8,913 nucleotides of DNA from Lentimonas sp002292345 (GCA_964187655.1 CAXLMP010000091.1:1-8913), one strand, 5' to 3'; shown: positions 1-6,434, counted from the first letter of the stretch. Notes: a model not told the origin generated them from the sequence alone. A program made the numbers and translations.

Positions 1-558
1 AATTGTCTTCCCGCGAAGAAGCATGACCATTTTTTGATTCCTGCGGGCACCGTGCATTGCGGTGGCGATGGCGGCATGGTGCTCGAAATCTCAGCGACGC
101 CATACATCTTTACGTTCAAAATGTGGGATTGGGGACGCCTTGGGCTCGATGGGCTACCGCGCCCGATCAATGTGGAGCGTGGCGTCAAAAATATCGCTTG
201 GGAGCGCGACGAGCATTACGTGCGCGAGCATCTGCATAATAATATTCAAGCCCTCGGCAGTGGTGAGGGCTGGCGCGAAGAACGCACCGGCCTACACGAG
301 CGGGAGTTTATCGAGACGCGGCGTCATTGGTTTACGGATACGGTGCCGCATAACACCGAAGGCGGGGTGAATGTGATCAATCTGGTCGAAGGTCGCGAAG
401 CGATTGTCGAAAGCCCGGGTGGTGCCTTTGAGCCTTTCGTGATTCACTATGCTGAAACCTTTATCGTGCCGGCCGCGGTCGGCGCTTACACGATTCGGCC
501 GTATGGCGAGTCGGCAGGCCAGGAGTGTGCGACACTTAAAGCATACGTAAGAACTTAG
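1..558 (+). CDS. Class I mannose-6-phosphate isomerase-like protein, 3' end (5' truncated by window)
   Basis: The reading frame is open from base 1 to the stop at 556-558, so this is the C-terminal 185 residues of a longer protein; the TTG at 34 is not the real start. Near the left end it reads HDHFLIPAGTVHC, the cupin metal-site signature of type I phosphomannose isomerases (IPAGTVHA in the classical enzymes), followed by MVLEISATPYIFTFK and WDWGRLGLDGLPRPI. That block is typical of the long, about 590-residue MPI-like proteins known from Bacteroidetes and related phyla. Such enzymes interconvert mannose-6-phosphate and fructose-6-phosphate in the cytoplasm, using a metal ion. The next gene, a ROK sugar kinase, begins 1 nt after the stop, so the two are almost certainly cotranscribed and translationally coupled, which supports a hexose entry pathway. 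The exact substrate cannot be read from the fragment, and a non-catalytic cupin role is possible. Confidence 0.82.
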   Translation, partial: NCLPAKKHDHFLIPAGTVHCGGDGGMVLEISATPYIFTFKMWDWGRLGLDGLPRPINVERGVKNIAWERDEHYVREHLHNNIQALGSGEGWREERTGLHEREFIETRRHWFTDTVPHNTEGGVNVINLVEGREAIVESPGGAFEPFVIHYAETFIVPAAVGAYTIRPYGESAGQECATLKAYVRT

Positions 559-559
559 T

Positions 560-1483
560 ATGATTGCTACCATTGACCTCGGGGGAACCCGCACTAAGTT
601 CGGACTTGTCGATCGCGGCTCGGTGGTCTGTGCGGCGAGCTGCCCCGCAGATGCACAAGGTTCGCTGGAGGGGCATTTGGATGAGGTGCTCGGGGCTTTG
701 CGCGGGTTGTGTGACGAGCAGGGGATCACGCTGGCGGACTGCGGCGGTCTGGGGGTGTTGAGCACCGGACTCGTCGATAATCGTGCGATGCGGGTGCTGT
801 CGACTAATGGCAAATATGACGACGCGATCGGATTTGATTTTCGAAAGTGGGCGCGTGAACGCGCTGACTTGGAGCTACGCATGGACAACGATGCGCGCGG
901 CGCTTTACTCGGAGAGTGGCGCTATGGTGCCGGTCGCGGTGTCGACAATTTGATGATGGTTACCTTCGGGACGGGGGTTGGCACGGCCGTGATGCTGGAT
1001 GGCAAGTTACTGACGGGGCCTCACTTCAGCGCTGGTATATTGGGTGGTCACATTCTGGTAAACTCCGGCGGTCGCAAGTGCACTTGTGGTGCGGTTGGCT
1101 GCCTGGAGAGCGAAGCCTCGGGGTGGGTGTTGCCAATTTTGGTTCGAGAAAATAACGCTTATGTGGGCAGTTCTTTGAATGGTATCGAGGGCATCGGGTT
1201 TCGCGAAATGATGGAACATGCGGATGCAGGTGATGCCTGTGCCAAAGACGTGCTGACGCATATGCTTCGTTATTGGGGCGAGGCGTTGGTGTCTTTTATC
1301 CACTCTTACGATCCTGAGCGAATTGTCGTTGGCGGGGGGATCATGAATGCGCCGGACTTAGTGCTGGCGAGTTTTCGTAAAACCGTGTCTGACTTGGCGT
1401 GGGCCGAAGCAGGGCAAGTGGAACTCGTTCAGGCGAACTGTCCGGATAATGCCGGGTTGATTGGTGCCGAAGCGCTCTTTTAA
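560..1483 (+). CDS. ROK family sugar kinase
   Basis: This complete 307-residue protein has the usual length for ROK (repressor, ORF, kinase) family kinases without an N-terminal DNA-binding domain. The phosphate-binding motif IDLGGTRTKFG is at residues 5-15. The catalytic aspartate is D111 in MDNDARGALLGEW. GTGVGTAV lies near 137-144, and the ROK zinc site is formed by H164 (LGGH) with C174, C176 and C181 in CTCGAVGCLE. A late GGGIM motif contacts the nucleotide. It should phosphorylate a free hexose such as glucose, fructose or mannose with ATP in the cytoplasm; the sugar cannot be assigned from these motifs. It starts at ATG 560, one base after the stop of the mannose-isomerase-like gene, with no clear Shine-Dalgarno site, which suggests coupling. 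Mannose or fructose is the best guess from this neighbour. The operon appears to end here. Confidence 0.92.
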   Translation: MIATIDLGGTRTKFGLVDRGSVVCAASCPADAQGSLEGHLDEVLGALRGLCDEQGITLADCGGLGVLSTGLVDNRAMRVLSTNGKYDDAIGFDFRKWARERADLELRMDNDARGALLGEWRYGAGRGVDNLMMVTFGTGVGTAVMLDGKLLTGPHFSAGILGGHILVNSGGRKCTCGAVGCLESEASGWVLPILVRENNAYVGSSLNGIEGIGFREMMEHADAGDACAKDVLTHMLRYWGEALVSFIHSYDPERIVVGGGIMNAPDLVLASFRKTVSDLAWAEAGQVELVQANCPDNAGLIGAEALF

Positions 1484-1515
1484 TTGGGCGCTGATTTGCG
1501 TGAATCCATAAGAAG

Positions 1516-1533
1516 TATACGCAAATACGTATA
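1516..1533. promoter_or_regulatory. Operator-like palindrome, copy 1
   Basis: A perfect inverted repeat, TATACG-N6-CGTATA, lies in the 94-nt gap between the ROK kinase and the truncated secreted gene. A second copy with the same 18-bp geometry occurs at 2243-2260; including flanking bases the two sites agree at 18 of 21 positions. Two such sites upstream of adjacent catabolic genes are best explained as binding sites for a dimeric repressor or activator. No regulator gene is in the window, so the protein family is unknown. No convincing -35/-10 pair was placed here, although TATATT at 1530-1535 overlaps the right arm. Confidence 0.55.
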
Positions 1534-1577
1534 TTAGAAAAAGCTCCATTTCTGTAATTTGAATTGTGATTATGATT

Positions 1578-2087
1578 ATGAATAGATTATCAAAATGGGT
1601 GTTTGCGACTGCGCTGATCGGTGCTGCGAGCGTGGCTTGTGCGGAACCCGCGTGGGTTCGTTTTTCCGAGGACGGTCAGCGGATTGTTGTCGATGCGGGG
1701 GCAGATGGCATCTCTAAATTCGAGGGTGTTTCATCGGCGGTTTGTAAGCTGGATGGCAACTGGCACCGTATCGGAACCAAGAGCCACCCACTCGTTAAGC
1801 CGGTCATTGAAACCTCTGGCACGACGCCGTTTGGGCCAGCAGCTGTCAGCCAGGCAACCTACGGTAACGATCAATTTCAGTATACACTGACTCTGAAGCG
1901 ACTTGAAGAGCAGCGCGCTTTTACGCTGCAAGGAGTGTTCCACAACCATAGCGACCAGGACGTCACCTTTCATGCGGTTGATTTGCTGAATCTGGCCGAG
2001 GGGCATGTCATTACCTTTGAGGAAACAAAAGGGGGCATTGCTTCGCCATCTACACTTCGTTCCGTCCGTAGGTTTCTATGTCTTTAG
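1578..2087 (+). pseudogene. Truncated secreted protein, N-terminal fragment of a probable glycoside hydrolase
   Basis: The frame opens with a clear Sec signal peptide (MNRLSKWVFATALIGAASVACA, cleavage before EPAW). The rest resembles a beta-sandwich domain: alternating beta-strand-like runs such as FQYTLTLKRLEEQRAFTLQG and VTFHAVDLLNLAEGHVITFE. This recalls the N-terminal domain of secreted alpha-galactosidase-like or other glycoside hydrolases, but I do not recognise the family firmly. After about residue 150 (base 2030) the protein-like character stops and a short arginine-rich tail ends at TAG 2085. The DNA from there on looks like an unrelated repeat-like insertion, so the catalytic part is probably lost. 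GTG 1566 and ATG 1572 are in-frame alternative starts; ATG 1578 gives the most compact signal peptide. An operator-like palindrome sits 45-62 nt upstream. It could instead be an intact short secreted protein, which I think less likely. Confidence 0.55.
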
Positions 2088-2230
2088 CCGCTTCGTTCCG
2101 GTTGGCACTGCCCCCTAAACCGACGCAAACTGCGGCTGAAGCACCCATAAAGGGCATACACACGCAGCTACGGTCCGTACACTGATGTCCACTGCGCCGC
2201 ACCTTCGTTGCTGCGCAGCGGGTGTCGCAT
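2030..2230. repeat. Repeat-like insertion or debris that ends the truncated gene
   Basis: The sequence changes character at about 2030. AGGGGGCA (2030-2037) and TGCCCCCT (2109-2116) form an 8-bp inverted repeat around a 71-nt loop. CTTCGTTCCG occurs twice as a direct repeat (2055-2064, 2091-2100), and CTTCGTT recurs at 2203-2209. Further right, CGCAGC (2163-2168) can pair with GCTGCG (2210-2215), and the right end carries the self-complementary GCTGCGCAGC (2210-2219). No transposase frame is present. I read it as a small non-autonomous or intergenic repeat; whether it recurs in the genome cannot be seen here. Confidence 0.4.
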
Positions 2231-2260
2231 ATACTAAAATAGTATGCGCAATCACGTATA
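2231..2260. promoter_or_regulatory. Operator-like palindrome, copy 2, with an adjoining second palindrome
   Basis: TATGCG-N6-CGTATA at 2243-2260 repeats the site at 1516-1533 with one arm mismatch and the same 6-nt spacer. Directly to its left, and sharing three bases with it, is another perfect inverted repeat, ATACTA-AAA-TAGTAT (2231-2245). The right edge of copy 2 is 21 bp before the TATAAT hexamer at 2282, so the site reaches the expected -35 region of the GH43 promoter. A protein bound here could block or replace -35 contacts. Confidence 0.55.
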
Positions 2261-2278
2261 TGTGTGGTGGCCGCAGTT

Positions 2279-2287
2279 TGCTATAAT
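2279..2287 (+). promoter_or_regulatory. Extended -10 promoter of the GH43 gene
   Basis: TGCTATAAT is a perfect extended -10 element (TGN plus consensus TATAAT). No good -35 hexamer is found at 16-18 bp upstream, where the right end of the operator-like palindrome lies. Transcription would begin near 2294, giving an untranslated leader of about 137 nt before ATG 2431. The lack of a -35 fits a promoter that relies on the extended -10 or on an activator. Confidence 0.5.
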
Positions 2288-2430
2288 GCGTTTTTCTTGC
2301 CTGTAGGAATCATCCCATCATCCAAAATGATGAGCCAGGCGCTACATGCCTCACTCCTTAACCTCATTTCAATCTCCGCTGCCATGGATATGACTTCAAC
2401 TGCCGCGCATCGACTTAGATACCAAAGACA
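2288..2430 (+). other. Leader of the GH43 gene
   Basis: This non-coding stretch holds one small hairpin (CATCAT 2316-2321 with ATGATG 2327-2332, loop CCAAA) and no riboswitch that I recognise. One short frame, ATG 2327 to TGA 2432-2434, is open for 35 codons and its stop overlaps the GH43 start as ATGA. There is no Shine-Dalgarno site before either start. It may be a leader peptide or chance. Confidence 0.3.
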
Positions 2431-3705
2431 ATGAAGCGATACATACTATTCATCGGTTTACTCGGAGCATTGCATGCGTTTGCAGCTCCGGAAGATAATC
2501 AGGCTCGCATCGCGACGGTGGCCGATCACCGCCAACAACAGGACGGGGGCGGTGAGCGGATCGACGGGGGGGCGTCTTTGGAGATCTCCGGTTCGAAGGA
2601 GGGAGCTGACACCACTTTCAAGCCTGGCAAAATTTGGCCGGACGATCAGGGCGTTCACATCAATGCGCACGGCGGCGGTGTGATGCATCATGACGGCACT
2701 TACTATTGGTTCGGCGAACATAAGGTTGCCGGGGGAGCGGGGAATCGGGCGCAGGTCGGCGTGCACGTTTATTCGTCGAAGGATCTAACCAACTGGAAAG
2801 ACGAGGGCATTGCCCTGAAGGTATCCGATGACCCGAGCAGCGACATTGTAAGGGGCTGCATCATTGAGCGACCTAAAGTGATTTATAATGCCAACACCAA
2901 CAAGTTTGTCATGTGGTTCCATCTGGAGCTCAAAGGGCAGGGGTATCATGCGGCGCGCTCAGGTATCGCGGTTGCTGACAAACCCTGCGGCCCGTATACC
3001 TACATCCGCAGCATTCGTCCGAACGCTGGAGTGTGGCCTCAAAATGTGACACCGGAACAGAAAGACCCGGCTTCGATTGCGCGGACCCGGGCGGAAAAGG
3101 AGCAATTTAGCGGCGGCCCGACTCCGAAGCACGCGCAGTTCAATATTCTCGGTTCGCATGTTGAAGGCGGCCAGATGGCGCGTGACATGAATCTGTTCGT
3201 GGATGATGACGGCAAAGCCTATCACCTCTATTCCTCCGAGCATAATTCGACGCTTCATATCTCGCTGCTGACGGATGACTATCTGGATCATGCCGGAATT
3301 TATACGCGCAATTTTCCATTTCGCTGGATGGAAGCTCCAGCGCTTTGTAAGCGAGGCAATCAATATTATTTGATCGCGTCCGGTTGCACCGGTTGGGCAC
3401 CGAATGCGGCTCGTGCCGCCGTGGCGGATTCGATTCTTGGCCCGTGGCAAGAGTTGGCCAATCCCTGCATCGGAGTGAACCCGCAGAATGAAATGGGACC
3501 GGAAAAAACGTTTGGCGGACAAAGCACCTGCATCTTTCCGGTTCAGGGAAAAGAGGGCGCCTACATCGCCATGTTCGATATCTGGCGTCCTGAGGACGCG
3601 ATTGACGGGCGCTATGTCTGGTTGCCGGTCACGTTCAACGAGAGCGGCCTGCAAATTCAGTGGAAAGATGCGTGGGATCTATCCCTCTTTCAACAGCATC
3701 TATAA
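2431..3705 (+). CDS. Secreted GH43-type glycoside hydrolase, exo-beta-1,3-galactanase-like
   Basis: This complete 424-residue protein has a signal peptide (MKRYILFIGLLGALHAFA, cleavage near residue 18), a Gln/Gly-rich segment at about 35-47, and a five-bladed beta-propeller GH43-like domain from about 68 to 415. INAHGGGVMHHDGTYYWFGE (77-96) is the first-blade signature of GH43 subfamilies such as 24 and 34, where the usual GH43 base aspartate is absent. E146 in ERPKVIYN, E301 in WMEAPAL and Q364 in FGGQSTCIFP occupy the places of the Glu/Glu/Gln triad described for fungal exo-beta-1,3-galactanase of subfamily 24. It therefore probably cleaves beta-1,3-galactan side chains of arabinogalactan or pectin outside the cytoplasm; beta-galactofuranosidase or arabinosidase activity is an alternative. 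It has an extended -10 promoter with an operator-like palindrome upstream, and a REP-like pair 12 nt downstream that isolates it as a single-gene unit. Confidence 0.85.
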   Translation: MKRYILFIGLLGALHAFAAPEDNQARIATVADHRQQQDGGGERIDGGASLEISGSKEGADTTFKPGKIWPDDQGVHINAHGGGVMHHDGTYYWFGEHKVAGGAGNRAQVGVHVYSSKDLTNWKDEGIALKVSDDPSSDIVRGCIIERPKVIYNANTNKFVMWFHLELKGQGYHAARSGIAVADKPCGPYTYIRSIRPNAGVWPQNVTPEQKDPASIARTRAEKEQFSGGPTPKHAQFNILGSHVEGGQMARDMNLFVDDDGKAYHLYSSEHNSTLHISLLTDDYLDHAGIYTRNFPFRWMEAPALCKRGNQYYLIASGCTGWAPNAARAAVADSILGPWQELANPCIGVNPQNEMGPEKTFGGQSTCIFPVQGKEGAYIAMFDIWRPEDAIDGRYVWLPVTFNESGLQIQWKDAWDLSLFQQHL

Positions 3706-3716
3706 AATGAACAAAC

Positions 3717-3784
3717 GGGAGCAGGATGCTCCCACTACTTTGTGTATCGCATATCATGGAGAGTAGAGGGAGCATCTTGCTCCC
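3717..3784. repeat. Inverted pair of REP-like palindromes, possible terminator
   Basis: Two 22-nt units in opposite orientation (3717-3738 and 3763-3784) match at 20 of 22 positions. Each contains a 7-bp stem, GGGAGCA/TGCTCCC, with a 3-nt loop (GGA or TCT), and they are separated by 24 nt. This head-to-head arrangement of GC-rich hairpins with a short tail (ACTAC/GTAG) is that of REP pairs mobilised by REP-associated tyrosine transposases. Lying 12 nt after the GH43 stop, either hairpin could also end transcription or protect the mRNA 3' end, though neither has a long T-run. Confidence 0.75.
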
Positions 3785-3829
3785 ATTTTAAGAACCTGTA
3801 TTTTCACAAATCTTCATGCTCACCAGTAT

Positions 3830-4245
3830 ATGATCAAGTTCCTGACAATCTGTATAATGATTCAATGCGCAGTTGCCTGTTCCGTGCTGTCTGCAGAGAC
3901 GACCACAGTGTTGGCGTTTGGAGACTCATGATTCATTCGGGGCACAATAGCTTCAGCAAAGATCAGCCTGTGCCGGGGATTATCCGCGATACAGAGGCAA
4001 TCATTAACATCCACCCACAACTGCCTCCCGCTTTAATCTTCAGTACCCGAGATGATCGCACCGCACCGACCCAAAAAGCGGAACAGATCGCTAAGGCGTT
4101 TCGCGAAGCACACGTTCCAGTGCAACTGGAGATTTATGAGCGTGGCGGTCACATGGCCTTTAATTTCCCATCCCCTAAAGCTGCTGACTGGCCACAGCGT
4201 TTCAGACAGTGGATCCAGCAATTCAATTTCCAATCTAACAGGTAG
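3830..4245 (+). pseudogene. Broken esterase gene: SGNH N-terminus plus alpha/beta-hydrolase C-terminus
   Basis: From ATG 3830 a frame encodes 33 residues: a signal peptide (MIKFLTICIMIQCAVACSVL then SAET) and TTTVLAFGDS, the block I nucleophile motif of SGNH/GDSL hydrolases. It stops at TGA 3929, directly after the catalytic serine. A different frame, meaningful from about 3955 to TAG 4243, encodes the C-terminal part of an alpha/beta hydrolase: PPALIFSTRDDRTAP with the acid residue (GAT at 4054), YERGGHMAF with the catalytic histidine (CAC at 4150), and a final helix DWPQRFRQWIQQF. This resembles acetylxylan esterase or BD-FAE-like acetylesterases. The middle, including the alpha/beta-hydrolase serine and the rest of the SGNH fold, is gone. 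The simplest reading is an internal deletion that fused one bifunctional esterase gene, or two adjacent ones, out of frame. Neither part should be active. Confidence 0.7.
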
Positions 4246-4249
4246 ACGT

Positions 4250-4278
4250 GGGCGGAATTACCACCAAATCTCCCGCCC
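4250..4278 (+). terminator. Weak GC-rich hairpin after the broken esterase
   Basis: GGGCGG (4250-4255) can pair with CCGCCC (4273-4278) around a 17-nt loop, five bases after the pseudogene stop. There is no U-tract, so termination is uncertain. The rest of the gap to 4343 holds no other clear signal except a weak GAAG before ATG 4344. Confidence 0.25.
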
Positions 4279-4343
4279 TGTTGCGCTCGCTGCTTCCTTA
4301 AGCGTGACAGACGGAATGCGGGAAACAAAATGCGAAGAAATTT

Positions 4344-6146
4344 ATGAAAAGAACACGTAATAGAATAAGTGTGTGTGTTGTCGCGACTTCAATGTTGTCG
4401 AGTATGTTGATTGCCAATGATGTGAATCTGGCTGAGAAGGCCGTCGTGACTGCCAGTAGTCATCAGGATTCTTACCTTTCGGAAAAGGTAAATGATGGCG
4501 AGGTCAGCGACAGCTCCCGTTGGTTGGCTGCTGAGAAGGATCAGGCTCCCTGGGTTGAGTTGAACTTTTCCAGCCCACAAACAATTGGTCGGATTGATGT
4601 TTTTTCAGGGTGGAAAGCGGGGAATTCCTTAAAGGACTTCGATGTTTCAGTGGAGACTGACGCAGGATGGTTGCGTGATGCCAGTTGGAACGTCCGGGGA
4701 AATATAAGTAGCGCAAAGAGGGTCCTTATCGACCGTTCTGGGGTTACAAAGATTCGCCTGGAACTTCTCAAGCCCGGCCTCGCCCGCATTCGTGAAATCG
4801 CAGTATACGCCAGCAGCGATGCTCCGGGGCTGAAGGATATTCAAACACACAAAAAGGCGGTGCCTGCCGGTGCGAGCCATGCTCACCATCACCATCATCT
4901 GCACCACTGGGAAATTCCTAGCAAAGACCCAGACCGTATTATTCTGACTTTTCATGGCGATCCGGCCACCAGCCGTGCGGTCACCTGGCGCACGGATACA
5001 GGCGTGATGCAGGCCGTGGCGCAAATTGCAGAGGCAACCGAGAATTCTCGTTTTACAGGCCATGCTGTCACAAGGAACGCTCAGACGGAGCCATTTGATC
5101 TGGGGCAATACAAGGGGAACTCATCGCTTGTTGTCCACTACCATAGCGTGATCTTTGATGGCTTGAAGCCGGATGCCCTATATGCATATCGAGTCGGCGA
5201 TGGTGACGCTTTTTGGTCGGAATGGATTCAGTTCCGCACAGCGAAGCGTAACTATGCCCCCACTCAATTTGTTTACTTTGGAGATGCACAGAATGATGTG
5301 CTTTCGCACTGGTCCCGGGTGATTCGTATGGCGTATCAAACCGCTCCCGATGCCTCGTTTGTGATCCATGCAGGGGATCTGATTAACCTTGCGCACCGCG
5401 ATCATGAATGGGCTCAGTGGTATAAGGCAGGTGGATTTATTCACAGTCAATGGACCGCGATTCCTGTGCTTGGGAATCATGAATTCATGCCCATTGGAAG
5501 TAACCAGCCCGCGAGCACCTCGATTCAATGGCGGCCGCAGTTCACCATCCCGGTTGAGGACGAGTTGCCGGAGCGTCTGCATGAGACCGTGTATACGGTG
5601 GATTATCAGGATGTTCGAATCATTGTTCTCAATTCGAATTATTGCTTGAATGAGCAGACCTCCTACCTGGAAGAGCAGCTCAGGAACTGTACTGCCAAAT
5701 GGAAAATTGTTACCTGTCACCATTCTGTATTTTCGCCGGCCAGGAAACGCAACTTCCAGTTTGGGCGGGATGAGTGGAAGCCTCTATTCGATAAATACGG
5801 GGTTGATCTTGTGCTCAATGGGCATGATCACACCTACGCCCGCGGTCATGTCCCTGTGCGATCTGCCGCCGAGAGCGATGTCGGAAATCTTGGAACTGTT
5901 TACGTGACCTCTGTCAGTGGTCCGAAACAATACAGGTTCAGTCGTGAGCAAATGGAAAGCTACGCAGATGAAGGTTATCAGTTGGACCAACCAGCAAATC
6001 TAAAACAGTTTTTCCAGGTGATTAACATCGAGAATGATACGCTGACTTATGTGGCCTATACGGTCTTGGGAGACGAGTATGATCGGGCTGTGATCAGCAA
6101 GGATTTCGGGACGGGCACGAAAAAACTCAGAAAGGAAAGTGAGTAG
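4344..6146 (+). CDS. Secreted purple-acid-phosphatase-like metallophosphoesterase with F5/8-type-C domain
   Basis: This complete 600-residue protein begins with a basic signal peptide (hydrophobic 9-24). Residues about 28-157 form a discoidin/F5-8 type C (CBM32-like) carbohydrate-binding domain (NDGEVSDSSRW, APWVELNFSSPQTIGRIDV). A histidine-rich linker follows (8 His in residues 179-188). A fibronectin-like domain of purple acid phosphatases spans about 198-298, and the metallophosphoesterase domain about 306-500. Metal-ligand motifs are FGDAQ (D314), AGDLIN (D345), GNHE (N378, H379), VTCHH (H459) and NGHDH (H494, H496). The iron-binding tyrosine of true purple acid phosphatases (GDxxY) is N348 here, so it belongs to the bacterial non-purple branch. 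It probably releases phosphate from an organic phosphate ester in the periplasm or outside; the substrate is unknown. It stands alone between a pseudogene and a gene-free spacer, with only a weak GAAG ribosome site. Confidence 0.88.
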   Translation: MKRTRNRISVCVVATSMLSSMLIANDVNLAEKAVVTASSHQDSYLSEKVNDGEVSDSSRWLAAEKDQAPWVELNFSSPQTIGRIDVFSGWKAGNSLKDFDVSVETDAGWLRDASWNVRGNISSAKRVLIDRSGVTKIRLELLKPGLARIREIAVYASSDAPGLKDIQTHKKAVPAGASHAHHHHHLHHWEIPSKDPDRIILTFHGDPATSRAVTWRTDTGVMQAVAQIAEATENSRFTGHAVTRNAQTEPFDLGQYKGNSSLVVHYHSVIFDGLKPDALYAYRVGDGDAFWSEWIQFRTAKRNYAPTQFVYFGDAQNDVLSHWSRVIRMAYQTAPDASFVIHAGDLINLAHRDHEWAQWYKAGGFIHSQWTAIPVLGNHEFMPIGSNQPASTSIQWRPQFTIPVEDELPERLHETVYTVDYQDVRIIVLNSNYCLNEQTSYLEEQLRNCTAKWKIVTCHHSVFSPARKRNFQFGRDEWKPLFDKYGVDLVLNGHDHTYARGHVPVRSAAESDVGNLGTVYVTSVSGPKQYRFSREQMESYADEGYQLDQPANLKQFFQVINIENDTLTYVAYTVLGDEYDRAVISKDFGTGTKKLRKESE

Positions 6147-6226
6147 CCTCTGCACAGGATCATGTTCTTGAAAACCCGGCCGCTCTTTTTAGGAGTGATT
6201 TGCGAAGACATTTGTGCCAGCCATGA

Positions 6227-6409
6227 CCTGATCTACAGTATGATTGGACCAGTGCATCCAGGTGGCAAAGCGCCCTCGTTGAATTTTTGCTACGGACAGT
6301 TCTTACAGATGATGTGCCCCGCAGTGCTACTGGGATAAATGTGTGGACGTGGCCTGCTCCTTCTGAAGAAGTGCCGGCATTATTTTATCGTATCACAATA
6401 AGTGAATAA
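6227..6409 (+). pseudogene. C-terminal coding remnant of a lost gene
   Basis: The 330-nt gap before the GH105-GH28 gene holds a frame open for 60 codons from just after TGA 6224-6226 to TAA 6407-6409, with no ATG in its first half. Its last part reads like a real protein end: RTVLTDDVPRSATGINVWTW, then PAPSEEVPALFYRITISE. Such FYR-type endings are common in secreted Verrucomicrobiota proteins with C-terminal beta domains. I therefore read it as the 3' tail of a deleted or degraded gene. I cannot name the family. It could also be a small gene starting at a GTG or TTG, but no ribosome site supports that. The 80 nt to its left (6147-6226) show nothing definite. Confidence 0.45.
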
Positions 6410-6434
6410 ACAAGGGCGGTTTGACCGGCACTTC
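6368..6434. repeat. 10-bp perfect inverted repeat with 47-nt loop
   Basis: GAAGTGCCGG (6368-6377) is exactly inverted as CCGGCACTTC (6425-6434). The left arm lies in the coding remnant, and the right arm overlaps the candidate -35 element of the next gene. It could be a long-loop mRNA structure, a pair of regulator half-sites, or the ends of a tiny inserted element; the loop includes the TAA of the remnant. Confidence 0.45.

Noticed and set aside
292..888. 198-residue minus-strand frame spanning the isomerase-kinase junction
   Set aside because: It is serine/arginine-rich, spans two well-supported + strand genes and shows no family motif.
2160..2230. Integron attC-type or CRISPR-like repeat
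   Set aside because: There are some complementary GC arms, but no RYYYAAC/GTTRRRY ends, no integrase, and no regular repeat-spacer pattern.
2959..3654. 231-residue minus-strand open frame opposite the GH43 gene
   Set aside because: It lies wholly inside the intact GH43 gene, is arginine/isoleucine rich without recognisable domains, and has no promoter or ribosome site.
3742..3829. Upstream extension of the alpha/beta-hydrolase frame starting inside the REP-like pair
   Set aside because: The translated sequence from repeat DNA (cysteine- and serine-rich) is not protein-like, and the SGNH signal peptide in another frame explains the region better.
6165..6190. Rho-independent terminator after the phosphatase gene (CGGCCG followed by CTCTTTTT)
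   Set aside because: The palindrome has only three base pairs per arm and no real stem, so a T-run alone is not enough.
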